DNA of 64,000 nucleotides from CBDBCU01 sp965243185 (GCA_965243185.1 OZ251531.1:1302001-1366000); one strand, 5' to 3'; counted from the first letter of the stretch, positions 27,666 to 36,761 are shown. Notes: a model not told the origin generated them from the letters alone. Translations and numbers: made by a program.

Positions 27666-28412
27666 ATGTCCGAACCCGAATCCCATCGCCTTTACCACGA
27701 CTTGGCCCCGCTCTGGCCTCTGTTCAGCCCGCCGGCTGAATACGCCGACGATGCCCAACACTGGCGGGATGCCCTGCGTCAACACCGCGGCCCCGGCCGC
27801 CATTCCCTGCTGGAACTCGGCTCCGGCGGCGGGCATACCCTGTCCCATCTCACCGCCGACTTTCACCTGACCGCCGTTGACCTGTCCCCGGCAATGCTGT
27901 CCCTCTCCGCCCGGCTCAACCCCGGCGTAGTCCACTATCGCGGCGATATGCGGGCTTTCCGCTTGCCCCGCACTTTTGACGCCGTCCTGGTTCACGACGC
28001 CATCGACTATATGCTGACCCCGGCCGATTTGACCGCCCTCTTTGCCACCGCCCGGGCCCAGCTCAACCCCGGCGGCCTCTTGCTCATCTCCCCCGACTAC
28101 TTCCGGGAAACCTTTGCCGGCCCTACCGTCCACCACTGGATTCGGCAAACCCCCGACTTGAATCTGACCGTCATCGAATACTGCTATGACCCCGACCCGT
28201 CCGATACCACCATTGAATCCTTATTCTTTTTCCTGCTGCAAGAACCCGGCGGCCGCCTCCGGGTCGAGCAAGACCGGCACACCACCGGCCTTTTCCCATC
28301 CGATACTTGGCTGCAACTCTTGACCGCCGCCGGCTTTGCCCCGGAATTTATAACCCATCCCGGCTATCAAGGCGGCTACGGCGGCCACTTAATCGCCGCT
28401 ACCTTGCTCTAA
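27666..28412 (+). CDS. Class I SAM-dependent methyltransferase
   Basis: A 248-residue Rossmann methyltransferase. The SAM motif is LLELGSGGGH, followed by AVDLSPAML (motif post I) and DAVLVHDAIDYM (motif II). The substrate is unknown; such proteins methylate small molecules. It stands alone between terminators and the convergent DCC gene. Confidence 0.88.
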   Translation: MSEPESHRLYHDLAPLWPLFSPPAEYADDAQHWRDALRQHRGPGRHSLLELGSGGGHTLSHLTADFHLTAVDLSPAMLSLSARLNPGVVHYRGDMRAFRLPRTFDAVLVHDAIDYMLTPADLTALFATARAQLNPGGLLLISPDYFRETFAGPTVHHWIRQTPDLNLTVIEYCYDPDPSDTTIESLFFFLLQEPGGRLRVEQDRHTTGLFPSDTWLQLLTAAGFAPEFITHPGYQGGYGGHLIAATLL

Positions 28413-28431
28413 CCCGCCATTCGGAAAATCC

Positions 28432-28800
28432 CTACCGAAAAAACCGCCCGCCCCGGCTAATCCGATACCGGTTCCGCGCTACCCACCGGTACGCCCACTC
28501 CCCCGGCCAATGCGCCCCCGGCAGCCACAGCAGCGGCGCCAAAACCCACAGCGGCGGCAGCCGCAGCGTCAGCATCCGAAAGGCGTAAAACCCCCGATAC
28601 CGCTGTCCCGTCCCCGGCTGTTCCAAATACGCCGCCGTTTCCAAATCCTCCCAAGACAACCCGGCCGGCGGCGTTGCCAATCCGCGAAAATCCGTCCACT
28701 CTATCCGGCGGCCCCAGTCCAACCCGGCCAGCAGCCGCGCCGCCGCCCGGCAAAATCCGCAATCGCCGTCATAGTAGAAAATCCAATTAGCACCGCCCAT
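28432..28800 (-). CDS. DCC-family thiol-disulfide oxidoreductase (DUF393)
   Basis: A 122-residue protein with the defining N-terminal IFYYDGDCGFCRAA (DCGFC, a CxxC redox pair), and the C-terminal YRWVARNRYRIS. The family is thioredoxin-like. It follows the MFS gene end by only two bases (stop at 28803) on the same strand and is likely in that operon. Confidence 0.9.
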   Translation of the reverse strand: MGGANWIFYYDGDCGFCRAAARLLAGLDWGRRIEWTDFRGLATPPAGLSWEDLETAAYLEQPGTGQRYRGFYAFRMLTLRLPPLWVLAPLLWLPGAHWPGEWAYRWVARNRYRISRGGRFFR

Positions 28801-28802
28801 AG

Positions 28803-30536
28803 CTATCCCGGATTGCGGTAACGCCGCGCATCCTCCGCCTGCGCCGTTGCCGCCCCGGCCGCCACATCCACCCAGCGCAGAACTATCGCCCCGGCCACAA
28901 TCAGCAGCAAAATGGACACCACCGCTACCCGGGTGTCAAATACATCCGTGGCTACCACATACAAAATCGGCCCGATTACCGACGACAGCCGACTCATAAA
29001 GGCAAAAAAGGCAAAGAACTCCCCACTGCGGCTTTGCGGCGCAATCTGCGCGAACAGGCTGCGCGCCAAGGCTTGACTGCCGCCCATCACCAATCCCACG
29101 CCCACGCCCAACAGCAGCCACTGGTATTGGGCTTCCAGTCCCAGCGGCGCCCACAACAGCGACCGCACCAACTCCGGCCACCAGTCCACCGGACCCCGCC
29201 CCAAACTCGAGGGATGCCGCGCCCCAACTACTCTTTCGCCATCCAACGGCCCCCCAGCTATGGATACGCCATACAACGCTTGCTCCGACCGCCCGGTCAA
29301 CGCCGTCAATTCCCCGGCATCCGCCGCCGCGATACGGTCCCCGGCTGCCAAATCCGCCAGCCCCAAGGCCGCCAGTTCCTCCCGCCAGCCCTTTTGCAAT
29401 TCCGAATCCCCCAAGACCGGCGCCGCATCCACCTGGTAATCCCCGGTCGCCGCTTGGTAAGTCAGTTGATAGTCAAACTCGCTATGCTGGTCGGGAACCA
29501 GCGCCACTACCGCCACGCCGAACAGCACAATGAAAATCCAGCCCAGCAGCGTCCCCATCAACGCCGTCTTGGTGCCGATTCGTCCAGCCAGCCACGCGAA
29601 AGCCATAGCGCCGCCGGCGGCTACGAACTGGATTATCAGGATGGTCAGGATGATGAATGTAGCCGGAATCCGGAGGGTATCCGCCGCAAAAGCCCCGGCT
29701 ATTGCCAGCACCGTTTGAATCCCGTCGTTGAACAGCACATAGGCAATCAGGTAGATGATGACTACCCGAAATGCCCGCAATTCCTTAAAAGTATGGGCCA
29801 ATTCCCCGAAAGCCGCCTTGACTGCCGCTCCGGGGCGCCGTCCCGCCCACCGCATTTCCTCCGGGATGACCGGCTCCGGAACCCCTTTCAGCGTCCAGAC
29901 CGCCCACCCGAACCACCAGACCCCAATCGACGCTATGGCAATCCGCGTGGCTAAATCGGCGTAAGCCGTATCGCTGAAATAGAGAATGGCCGCCAGTTGC
30001 ACCGCCAAGAGCAGCCCGCCGCCGATATAGCCGTAGGTAAAGCCCTTGCTGCTGACCGTATCCAGTTCCGCCCGCGGCGCAATATGGGGCAGCAGGGAAT
30101 TGTAAAAGACCAAGCAACCGGCAAAGCCGATGTTCGCCAGGATGAACATTGCCAGAAACCACAGCCACGGCTGCCCGGTGTACGCCGACAGGAACATCAG
30201 CACGGTGAACCCGGCCCCGGTCGCCGTATAAATCCCCAGCAGCGTCTTTTTGATGGCCGCCCGGTCCGCAATTACCCCCAAGACCGGGCTGGACAAGGCC
30301 ACGATGACCGTAGCCAGCGCAATGCCGAAACTCCACATCGAACTGCCGGTAAAGGTCAGCCCGAAAAAGGATGCCGACTCGCCCAGGGCATCCTGAAACA
30401 ACGCCACGAAATAGACCGGGAAAATCGCCGCCACGCCGCTGGTGGCGTAGCCCGAATTGGCCCAGTCGTACATACACCAGGCCCGAATCACCCGCCGTTG
30501 CTGCTGCGTGTCTCCGTCCACCGTTGCCTGCGCCAA
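28803..30536 (-). CDS. MFS transporter, Atg22/UMF1-like
   Basis: About 577 residues with twelve helices. The N-terminal AWCMYDWANSGYATSG and GVIADR loops are the Atg22/UMF1 hallmarks. A soluble insert of about 120 residues lies between helices in the middle (around the PVLGDSELQKGWREELAALG region), unusual for this family. The start is given as TTG 30536, since AGGAG stands seven bases upstream and overlaps the stop of the 47-codon gene; the frame is open to an ATG at 30638 but that part has no similarity. It may export amino acids or similar small solutes. Confidence 0.85.
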   Translation of the reverse strand: MAQATVDGDTQQQRRVIRAWCMYDWANSGYATSGVAAIFPVYFVALFQDALGESASFFGLTFTGSSMWSFGIALATVIVALSSPVLGVIADRAAIKKTLLGIYTATGAGFTVLMFLSAYTGQPWLWFLAMFILANIGFAGCLVFYNSLLPHIAPRAELDTVSSKGFTYGYIGGGLLLAVQLAAILYFSDTAYADLATRIAIASIGVWWFGWAVWTLKGVPEPVIPEEMRWAGRRPGAAVKAAFGELAHTFKELRAFRVVIIYLIAYVLFNDGIQTVLAIAGAFAADTLRIPATFIILTILIIQFVAAGGAMAFAWLAGRIGTKTALMGTLLGWIFIVLFGVAVVALVPDQHSEFDYQLTYQAATGDYQVDAAPVLGDSELQKGWREELAALGLADLAAGDRIAAADAGELTALTGRSEQALYGVSIAGGPLDGERVVGARHPSSLGRGPVDWWPELVRSLLWAPLGLEAQYQWLLLGVGVGLVMGGSQALARSLFAQIAPQSRSGEFFAFFAFMSRLSSVIGPILYVVATDVFDTRVAVVSILLLIVAGAIVLRWVDVAAGAATAQAEDARRYRNPG

Positions 30537-30546
30537 AATCCTGCTC

Positions 30547-30690
30547 CTACCACCAGAAAAACCGAATGGGCAGGTGGCTGCCCCGGCTGTCCCGCCGCCG
30601 GGCGTCCCGCCAGAACACCCGCCGCCGGTCCTTGGCAATCAGAAAAACCACCACCAGCAAACCCGCCAGAAAAACCAGCCCGGCAATCAT
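30547..30690 (-). CDS. 47-residue single-pass membrane peptide
   Basis: ATG 30690 follows GGAGGGG and codes for a hydrophobic helix (MIAGLVFLAGLLVVVFLIA) and a basic tail ending FFWW. Its TAG is part of the AGGAG ribosome binding site of the MFS gene, so translation of the two is coupled. Too short for most gene callers. A small partner subunit of the transporter is a reasonable guess. Confidence 0.6.
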   Translation of the reverse strand: MIAGLVFLAGLLVVVFLIAKDRRRVFWRDARRRDSRGSHLPIRFFWW

Positions 30691-30791
30691 CAGCGCGCCC
30701 CTCCGCAACTGCCCTTGATTTCGGCGGCCATTATATACCCTCTGCTCTATGCCGTAACGCCGACTTTAACCGCGATTCCCCGGCAATAGTG

Positions 30792-30797
30792 TATAAT
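30792..30797 (+). promoter_or_regulatory. -10 box of thuA-like gene
   Basis: GTGTATAATGCCC: TATAAT 46 bp before the gene start, with no strong -35. The TATAATGCC pattern recurs at 31661. Confidence 0.5.
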
Positions 30798-30842
30798 GCC
30801 CGGCGCGCAGTGAACCTTAACTTGCAGCGGAGGTATGACGCC

Positions 30843-31535
30843 GTGAAATTGCTGGTAGTATCCGGGGGCCGCCATCCCTATGCGGAATCGACGCCCATTC
30901 TGGGGGATTTTCTGCGGGCCGGCGGCCACAGCGTAACCATCACCGAGGACGCCGCCCCTTTGGCGGACGCCGCCGTAATGGCCGGCTATGACGCTCTGGT
31001 GTTCAACACTCGCCGGGAAAACCTGCCCGATTTTGGCGATTTGGCGCTGGCCCCGGCGGAACAGGAAGGGATGTCCCGGTTCATCCGGGAAGGCAAGGGG
31101 TTCGTTTGTATCCACATCTCCACCTGCTTGTCCAACGCTTGGCCGGAGTATCACGACATCACCGGCGGCGGGTGGATTACCGGTACCAGTTTTCATCCGC
31201 CCTATGGCGAGTTCACCGTCCAGGTGAGCAATTCCGGGCATCCCGGAGTGCAGGGCGTCAGCGATTTCAGCACCAATGACGAGCTGTATATGGGCTTGGC
31301 GCACCGGGAGGGCAACGAAATTTTTCTGACCGGCACATCGGAGGAAGGGACTTGGCCCTGGGGGCCGGAGCGGGCGCCGACTTTTATGCCGGGCGGGACT
31401 TTCCCCTTGGCGTGGACGCGGACTTATGGGGACGGCAAGGTGTTCGTGCTGCTCCTGGGCCACGACGGGCGGAGTTTTGAGACGCCGGAATTCCAGCGCA
31501 TCGTGCTTAACGGGGTGGATTGGGTTGCCGGGTAA
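30843..31535 (+). CDS. ThuA-like glutamine-amidotransferase-fold protein
   Basis: A 230-residue protein of the ThuA family (trehalose utilisation type, class I amidotransferase-like fold). The pattern LLVVSGGRHPY, YDALVFNTRRENLPDF, GKGFVCIHISTCLSNAWPEY and the final GDGKVFVLLLGHDGRSF are typical. The usual nucleophile Cys is at the IHISTC turn. GTG 30843 is used, with GGAGG ten bases upstream; an ATG in another frame overlaps. The function of such stand-alone proteins is unknown; some are linked to sugar oxidation. Confidence 0.85.
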   Translation: MKLLVVSGGRHPYAESTPILGDFLRAGGHSVTITEDAAPLADAAVMAGYDALVFNTRRENLPDFGDLALAPAEQEGMSRFIREGKGFVCIHISTCLSNAWPEYHDITGGGWITGTSFHPPYGEFTVQVSNSGHPGVQGVSDFSTNDELYMGLAHREGNEIFLTGTSEEGTWPWGPERAPTFMPGGTFPLAWTRTYGDGKVFVLLLGHDGRSFETPEFQRIVLNGVDWVAG

Positions 31536-31567
31536 GGGGTTGTTTCCTTTATTGCCCATTGACCGGG

Positions 31568-31605
31568 GCAAAAAACCGGGGCGGGTGAAGTTGCCCGCCC
31601 CTTTT
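31568..31605 (+). terminator. Terminator after ThuA-like gene
   Basis: GGGGCGGG and CCCGCCCC around TGAAGTTG, followed by TTTT; the upstream AAAA makes it usable in both directions. Confidence 0.75.
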
Positions 31606-31660
31606 GATAATGGATGTCTCATAGCGTCATCCATTAAGTTGAAAACGGCGAGAATCAGTA

Positions 31661-31666
31661 TATAAT
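31661..31666 (+). promoter_or_regulatory. -10 box of small-gene operon, leaderless type
   Basis: TATAAT at 31661-31666 puts the start of transcription at about 31673, three bases before the ATG at 31676, so the first gene is probably translated without a leader. Confidence 0.5.
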
Positions 31667-31675
31667 GCCTTCGTT

Positions 31676-31789
31676 ATGACTAACTTTCACCCTCCGGCGA
31701 ACAACCGGAACGAACCAGAGCCTTGGGCCGAAGTCAACGAAATCGCCGCCTGGATTGACGCCGGTATGCCCGAAGGCCCGGGGGACTAA
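31676..31789 (+). CDS. 37-residue hypothetical protein
   Basis: MTNFHPPANNRNEPEPW and then a short helix with AAWIDAGMPEGPGD, from ATG 31676 to TAA 31787-31789. There is no Shine-Dalgarno, and the -10 box is ten bases upstream, suggesting a leaderless message. It is the first of three short genes in a row. No family is recognised. Confidence 0.45.
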   Translation: MTNFHPPANNRNEPEPWAEVNEIAAWIDAGMPEGPGD

Positions 31790-31821
31790 TCCCCCAATCC
31801 CGTTAAACAAGGAGGAAAGCT

Positions 31822-31974
31822 ATGTCTGGCTGGGCATCGTTAGCGGTAGGTGTGACCATCTACGTGGTCTTAATGGTCTTTCTGGGGCTTAATGCCTCGC
31901 TGTGCCAGTCCTACATCACGAACCCCTTAACTCGCTTTTTCTACCAGGCTTTCGCCTTGTGCTGGGTGGGTTAA
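31822..31974 (+). CDS. 50-residue membrane peptide
   Basis: ATG 31822 is preceded by AGGAGGAAAGCT, a near-perfect ribosome site. The product has one hydrophobic helix (SLAVGVTIYVVLMVFLGLNA) and two cysteines. Its TAA overlaps the next ATG (TAATG). No family is recognised; the strong site and coupling support a real gene. Confidence 0.6.
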   Translation: MSGWASLAVGVTIYVVLMVFLGLNASLCQSYITNPLTRFFYQAFALCWVG

Positions 31975-32306
31975 TGCCTCCTGATGGGGACAATGTCTCC
32001 AAAGTCCGTCAGCTCTGGCGGCGTAAAGTCATCTCCCCTACGCGCAGTTTCCTCAAGAAACTGTTCAATACCCTTTTGGGCTTCATTATTGCGTCCCTTT
32101 TCTATATGTCACTAATGTGGGCCGTGGCCTATGCAATGGCTTTCCTCTTTTTCGCCGTGCGGGACGAGAACCGGGTTTTAATAGTGATGGCGGCGGGCTT
32201 GGGTGAAGTGGCTTTCGCCAACATTATTACCTTGCTGTGGAAGCAATTTCGATTTTATTTGTCCCAAGCGCGGCGCCGGCTGCTGTTGCGAATTCGCAAC
32301 AGATAA
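31974..32306 (+). CDS. 110-residue membrane protein
   Basis: Starting at ATG 31974 inside the stop of the previous gene. An N-terminal basic part (KVRQLWRRKVISPTRSFLKK) leads into two or three membrane helices (LLGFIIASLFYMSLMWAVAYAMAFLFFA and a second after DENRV), then a basic tail RRRLLLRIRNR. No family is recognised. It ends the small operon, before a terminator. Confidence 0.6.
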   Translation: MPPDGDNVSKVRQLWRRKVISPTRSFLKKLFNTLLGFIIASLFYMSLMWAVAYAMAFLFFAVRDENRVLIVMAAGLGEVAFANIITLLWKQFRFYLSQARRRLLLRIRNR

Positions 32307-32335
32307 CATAGCCAAATGGCAGTCTAAAAAGCAAA

Positions 32336-32370
32336 GGGGGCGCACCCTTCCGGTACGCCCCCCTTTCCTA
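32336..32370. terminator. Terminator at end of small operon
   Basis: AAAGGGGGCG pairs with CGCCCCCCTTT around 13 loop bases, a bidirectional hairpin between convergent genes. Confidence 0.7.
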
Positions 32371-32418
32371 TGCCGTATAAGCCCGGCAGTTCCGCAAACC
32401 GGCCCCGCCGGCCCCGTT

Positions 32419-33423
32419 TTACACCAGCGCCGGCTCCTTCACCTTGTTATAGACCTGAATGCGGCCCCGGGTATGGTCCAGCACGCAGACCCGCCCCTGC
32501 TCATCCACCTTCACCGCGCAGGGATGGGCAAAGTTCCGCTCATAATCCGGGTCATTGGCATAAGCCAACGCCCGCTGCCGAATCATATCCGGGTTGGAAA
32601 TGAGCTTCTCCTTCCCCCATTGGGAAATCACATGGTCGCCGCGCAGCTGGGTAACAAACCGGCCATCCGCCGCCAGTACCTGCACCCGGTTATTCAGCCA
32701 ATCCGCGACATAAATGTCCCCTTCGTCATCCACCGCCACGCCGTTAGGCCGGTTAAACTCCCCCACGCCGTCGCCGGAACGCCCAAAACTGGCTTGCCAC
32801 TCCCCATCGCCGCTAAAGACCTGAACCCGGTCATTGCGCCAATCGGCCACATAAACCGCGCCGTCCCGGCCCACGGCAATGCCCCAGGGCATATCAAACT
32901 CCCCGTGGCCCGTGCCGTGCCGCCCGAACTGCCCCCGATACTGGCCGTCCAAAGTGAACATCTGTACCCGGTGATTGCGGCTGTCGGTGATATACACCGT
33001 TTGGTCGCCGCTGATGGCAATGCCGGTGGGCCGGTCAAACTCCCCGTCCCCGGAACCGCTCACGCCCCACTTGCCCTGAAACTCGCCGTCCCGGTTAAAG
33101 ATGCTGACCCGGTTCAGCCACTCATCGCAGATGTAAAGGTTCTCCTCCCGGTCCAGGGCAATCCCCGACGCCCAGATAAACTGGCCGTCCGCCTCGCCAT
33201 AAGTCCCGAACTCGAAGGAAAAATCCTCGTCCAGGCTGCATACGCTCACCCGCACCCCGTCCGGGCGATTCTCGTAGGAGCGGTTCAGCACATACGCCGT
33301 ATTGTCGTCGGTCAGGGCCAAATCCACCGGATTGCGAAACCCGGTGCCGGCAAATTCGTTCCGCCCTACCGAATGGCTATACTCGAAAGTCCGGCTGGTC
33401 AGCCCAAAAAAATGGGTGCTCAT
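32419..33423 (-). CDS. NHL-repeat beta-propeller protein
   Basis: A 334-residue protein with at least five NHL repeats of the type FNRDGEFQGKWG...GEFDRPTGIAISGDQTVYITDSRNHRVQMF, giving a six-bladed propeller. ATG 33423 (MSTHFFGL) follows AAGAGG. No signal peptide is seen. It is the third gene after DUF1800 and DUF1501, a set often found together in Chloroflexota and Planctomycetota; its role is unknown. Confidence 0.85.
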   Translation of the reverse strand: MSTHFFGLTSRTFEYSHSVGRNEFAGTGFRNPVDLALTDDNTAYVLNRSYENRPDGVRVSVCSLDEDFSFEFGTYGEADGQFIWASGIALDREENLYICDEWLNRVSIFNRDGEFQGKWGVSGSGDGEFDRPTGIAISGDQTVYITDSRNHRVQMFTLDGQYRGQFGRHGTGHGEFDMPWGIAVGRDGAVYVADWRNDRVQVFSGDGEWQASFGRSGDGVGEFNRPNGVAVDDEGDIYVADWLNNRVQVLAADGRFVTQLRGDHVISQWGKEKLISNPDMIRQRALAYANDPDYERNFAHPCAVKVDEQGRVCVLDHTRGRIQVYNKVKEPALV

Positions 33424-33570
33424 CCTCTTACCTCTTTTCGTGGTTTCGCTGCGGCAGCCTGGCCGCCCCGATTGCCTTACCCAAGGGGGCGGTATCCCCG
33501 GAGCCGCCGCTTGCTCCCTCAATCCAAAGTACCGGCCGCCGGACTTGCGCCCGGCGGCCGCTGCCGGATT

Positions 33571-34707
33571 TTACAGGAACTTCACCTTCTCGAAGCTGCC
33601 GCCAACGATGGGCTTGGCATCCAGGCTGAACCAGTCCTCCAGAATGGTGGTGTAGATGGAGCGGAAGTCCATATTGAAACGGAGATTGCCGCCCTCCTCC
33701 TGCCGGCTCGGCTCCAGGGACGGATACTCCCCATAGATGCCGCCCTTCACCTGGTCGCCGATGGCAAAGGCAATGCCGCCCGCGCCGTGGTCCGTGCCGG
33801 AGCCATTGTCGGTGATGCGCCGCCCGAACTCCGTGAACATCAGCAGCAGCACATTATCCCGGGCGTCATGCTCCTTCAGGTCCGCCATAAAAGTGTCCAC
33901 ATTGTTGGACACATCCGACCACAGCCCCGAATGCAGCGACGCCTGGTTGGCGTGGGTGTCAAAGCTGTTGTAAGGGGAAGTGGTGTAAAGCACCCGGCTG
34001 CCGAACTCCGCCAAATGGGTCTGGGCAATGTTTTTCATATACTGCCCCACCACGCTGGCCGAATACTCCACATTGGAAGTGTACTTGTCCGGCGCCGTCG
34101 CCAGAATATCCGCCCCTTTCAGGGCGTTAGTGCCGGTGCTGTGAATGTAATCCAGCACGGCGCCGCGCCCGATGGCCGGCGAATACATCCGCCCGAACAC
34201 ATCCAGCGCCTGCTCCCGCTGCCCTTCCCCGTCAATGCCGGTCAGCAGCCCGTAAGTCTCCAGATTGCCCACCGACGCCACCGGCACCCCTTCCATCACC
34301 AACGCCCGGGGCAAGCCCCGGCCAAAGTTGACGCCGCTCAGCACATTCTCCGCGTTCGGATCCATTTCCTTCAGAGACCGGCCCAGCCAGCCCTCGGTGC
34401 CAATGGCATCCGGCTCGCAGGTATGCCAGATGTCCATCGAGCGGAAATGGGAATAGCTGGGGTTCTCATACCCCGCCCCCAGGAAAATCGCCATTTTCCC
34501 GGCGTCCCAATACTTCTTGAGCGGCCCCATCGTCGGGTGAAAGCCCAAGTCGTCCGTAATCGGCAGCACCTGGTCGTCCGCAATGCCCAGCTTCGGCCGG
34601 TAATCCTTGTAAAGGGGGTTCGTAAAGGGAATGACCGTGTTCAGGCCGTCGTTGCCCCCGGACAGGGACAGCACCGCCAACACCGGGTCTTTCTGAGTAG
34701 AAACCAT
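33571..34707 (-). CDS. DUF1501 protein
   Basis: A 378-residue protein of the sulfatase/alkaline phosphatase-like superfamily. Typical parts are VLSLSGGNDGLNTVIPF, HFRSMDIWHT, FDTHANQ and LMFTEFGRRITDNGSGTDHGAGG, which carry the metal-binding Asp, His and Glu positions. Its partner DUF1800 gene is directly upstream. There is no Tat signal at the start, in contrast to most members (start at MVSTQKD). Confidence 0.93.
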   Translation of the reverse strand: MVSTQKDPVLAVLSLSGGNDGLNTVIPFTNPLYKDYRPKLGIADDQVLPITDDLGFHPTMGPLKKYWDAGKMAIFLGAGYENPSYSHFRSMDIWHTCEPDAIGTEGWLGRSLKEMDPNAENVLSGVNFGRGLPRALVMEGVPVASVGNLETYGLLTGIDGEGQREQALDVFGRMYSPAIGRGAVLDYIHSTGTNALKGADILATAPDKYTSNVEYSASVVGQYMKNIAQTHLAEFGSRVLYTTSPYNSFDTHANQASLHSGLWSDVSNNVDTFMADLKEHDARDNVLLLMFTEFGRRITDNGSGTDHGAGGIAFAIGDQVKGGIYGEYPSLEPSRQEEGGNLRFNMDFRSIYTTILEDWFSLDAKPIVGGSFEKVKFL

Positions 34708-34799
34708 CGTTCTCTCCTCCTGACGCTTGCTCTCATTTAGGTTAGGATGCTGCCGCGCCGCCTCCGGGGGGGCGGGTAAGCGGCGCAGCAGCGGGAGAC

Positions 34800-36224
34800 T
34801 TACTCGAACTGGAACTCCGCCGTCGCCGCAATCATCTGGAACATCTCGCCCGTCCGCCGGGCAAACTCCGCCCGCTCCGGCTCACTGCCGTGGCTCAAGT
34901 TTCCGCCCTTGACCGCGTGCGCCGTCAGTTCCCGCATCGTATCATCGGTAACCGTCAGCGGGCCGGTCAAATCCAGACAGCCCGCCACGAACTGATCCGG
35001 AGTCAAGGTATCCCCACGGGCCATCAGCCGATTCACCAGCGACTGCACGCCCGGCAGTTCCGTATTCCCCAGCAAATCCGAGGCGAAGTTGATCCGCTCC
35101 ACCAAAGTGCCGCTGTCAATCCACTCCCGGCCGGTATGCCAGCCCTCCACCGTCGGCGGGTTCATCAAGTCCATCCCCATATACTTGGGCTCCTGGGACA
35201 GCTCAAAGAGACCGGGACGAATTTCCCGATGCTCCCCCACCAACCGCAGCGTGCCGACCACCATCTCCGCCGGGTTCTTAACCTTGGCGTAGCGCACCGC
35301 CTCATCCTTAAAGAAATCGGCCGTGAACAGCGCCCGCAGCATCGCGCTGATTTCGTACCCGGAATCAAAATACGCCTGCTCCAGCCGCCGGATGGCTTCC
35401 CCATCCTGCGGCGGCGTCAGCCGCCACGCCGGAATCTGCACATCATCGGCCACAAAGTAGTTGTAGAGATGCCGCGCCAAAAAGCGAGCCGTGGCCGGCT
35501 GCTTGCAGATAATGTCCAGCACATCCTCCCCGTTAAGGTTCCCGGTCTCTCCCAGGAAGGTCTTTTCGCTGTCATCGTGGTCCGCCGGGTCAAACCGGAA
35601 CTGCCACGGACTGCGCCCGTAGGGGAACGGCGGATACGGCGGCGCGATGTTCCACCCGGTAAAGGCCCGGGCGCAGGCTTTCACATCGTCCTCGGAGTAG
35701 TTAAACTCCTCGTCCTTCCCCACCCCCAGCGAAAACAGCTCCAGGAGTTCCCGACCGTAATTCTCGTTCAGGGCCTCCTTGTGGCTCTCGCTGTTGTCCA
35801 GGTAATAGACCATCGCCGGGCTCGTGGACAGCAGGTACAGCAAATTCCGGAAGTTCCCCATCCCGTGCTCCCGGAACATCTGGATCATCCGACCCATCTC
35901 CTGCCCGCTGTCAATCTTGCTGTGACCGGCGCAGAAAATCATGTGCCAGAACAGGGCCATCTTCTCCTGCAACTGGCGCGGGTTGTTAATCATCCGATAC
36001 ACCCACGCCTGGATGTTGGTCTCGATGGCCGCCGCCTCGTGATAGGCAGGCTGGTATCGCATCAGCAGATCTTCCTCAATGCCCGGGCTGTTCTGGGGCG
36101 TCAGCAGCTCCTCCACCACGCTGTCGTACCCCTGCGCGGCTTTGGCCTCAATCTCGTCGCGACTGGCCCCGAATCCGGCCCGCCGCAGCAAGTGCGCCAT
36201 CAATGCGACATCCTGGTCAGCCAT
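34800..36224 (-). CDS. DUF1800 protein
   Basis: A 474-residue protein. ALMAHLLRRAGFGASRDEI at the start, ARAFTGWNI, FLARHLYNYFVADD and LMNPPTVEGWHTGREWI are hallmarks of DUF1800. ATG 36224 has AAGGAGGAA upstream. It pairs with DUF1501 downstream (92 bp gap), suggesting a shared process; both are of unknown function, with some evidence in the literature of links to secreted polymers. First gene of the operon. Confidence 0.94.
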   Translation of the reverse strand: MADQDVALMAHLLRRAGFGASRDEIEAKAAQGYDSVVEELLTPQNSPGIEEDLLMRYQPAYHEAAAIETNIQAWVYRMINNPRQLQEKMALFWHMIFCAGHSKIDSGQEMGRMIQMFREHGMGNFRNLLYLLSTSPAMVYYLDNSESHKEALNENYGRELLELFSLGVGKDEEFNYSEDDVKACARAFTGWNIAPPYPPFPYGRSPWQFRFDPADHDDSEKTFLGETGNLNGEDVLDIICKQPATARFLARHLYNYFVADDVQIPAWRLTPPQDGEAIRRLEQAYFDSGYEISAMLRALFTADFFKDEAVRYAKVKNPAEMVVGTLRLVGEHREIRPGLFELSQEPKYMGMDLMNPPTVEGWHTGREWIDSGTLVERINFASDLLGNTELPGVQSLVNRLMARGDTLTPDQFVAGCLDLTGPLTVTDDTMRELTAHAVKGGNLSHGSEPERAEFARRTGEMFQMIAATAEFQFE

Positions 36225-36482
36225 ACAATTCCTCCTTTTGTCGTTTCGGATACCCCGGATTGGTTTCCGTCTGGTCGTGTACCCCGGATTGGTTCCGTTG
36301 GCGGCCGACCCCAAATCGGCCAATTCTCCCTTAACCGCCCCAACGGCCGCTTGCCGCCCTATCGGAAAAGCCCCGTTGTTTGCGGTCAATTATAAGGTAA
36401 GAATAAGAATAATGCAAAGAGTCAAGTCCTGTCAAGATTTAACAGCAAGGATTGCCAGAATTGGGCGACAGTCCATCAGCCA

Positions 36483-36614
36483 TGTCATTCCGAGGCGATA
36501 GCCGAGGAATACAAAATGCCGCCCCCGCAGCCGCCCGCAAAACAACCCGCCCTCCCCCAAATCCAAAAGTTTTGAGGGGGTGCGGGGGAACTTTATGTGA
36601 CAGTTCCCCCGCCG
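36483..36614. repeat. Family 2 and family 3 repeats, left part of RNA copy B's upstream block
   Basis: A family 2 part (36483-36520) and a family 3 block with the GGGGGAACT hairpin (36562-36614), followed by an AT-rich stretch ending at 36658. In copies A and C this stretch runs straight into the RNA promoter; here it is cut by the element starting at 36659, and continues at 39854. Confidence 0.75.
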
Positions 36615-36692
36615 TCTCCCCTAAAAAACCAATTTCCCAATTCCCGAAAATTCATACCTAGGCGAGTGCAAAAGGTCTTTCTTGGAAAATTA

Positions 36693-36725
36693 AGCCGGGC
36701 CGGAACTTTACCGGCCCGGCTGTTT
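36693..36725 (-). terminator. Terminator of lipoprotein gene at the element's left end
   Basis: AGCCGGGCCGG pairs with CCGGCCCGGCT (36693-36703, 36711-36721); on the minus strand TTAATTTTCC follows. Confidence 0.7.
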
Positions 36726-36761
36726 CTTTGCTGGTATTGACTAGCCGGGCGGTGATGGCGG

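Noticed and set aside
32203..34740. An 845-codon open frame on the + strand, Pro/Arg/His-rich.
   Set aside because: It is antisense to the NHL and DUF1501 genes, which have clear family signatures, and its composition is that of a GC-driven shadow frame.
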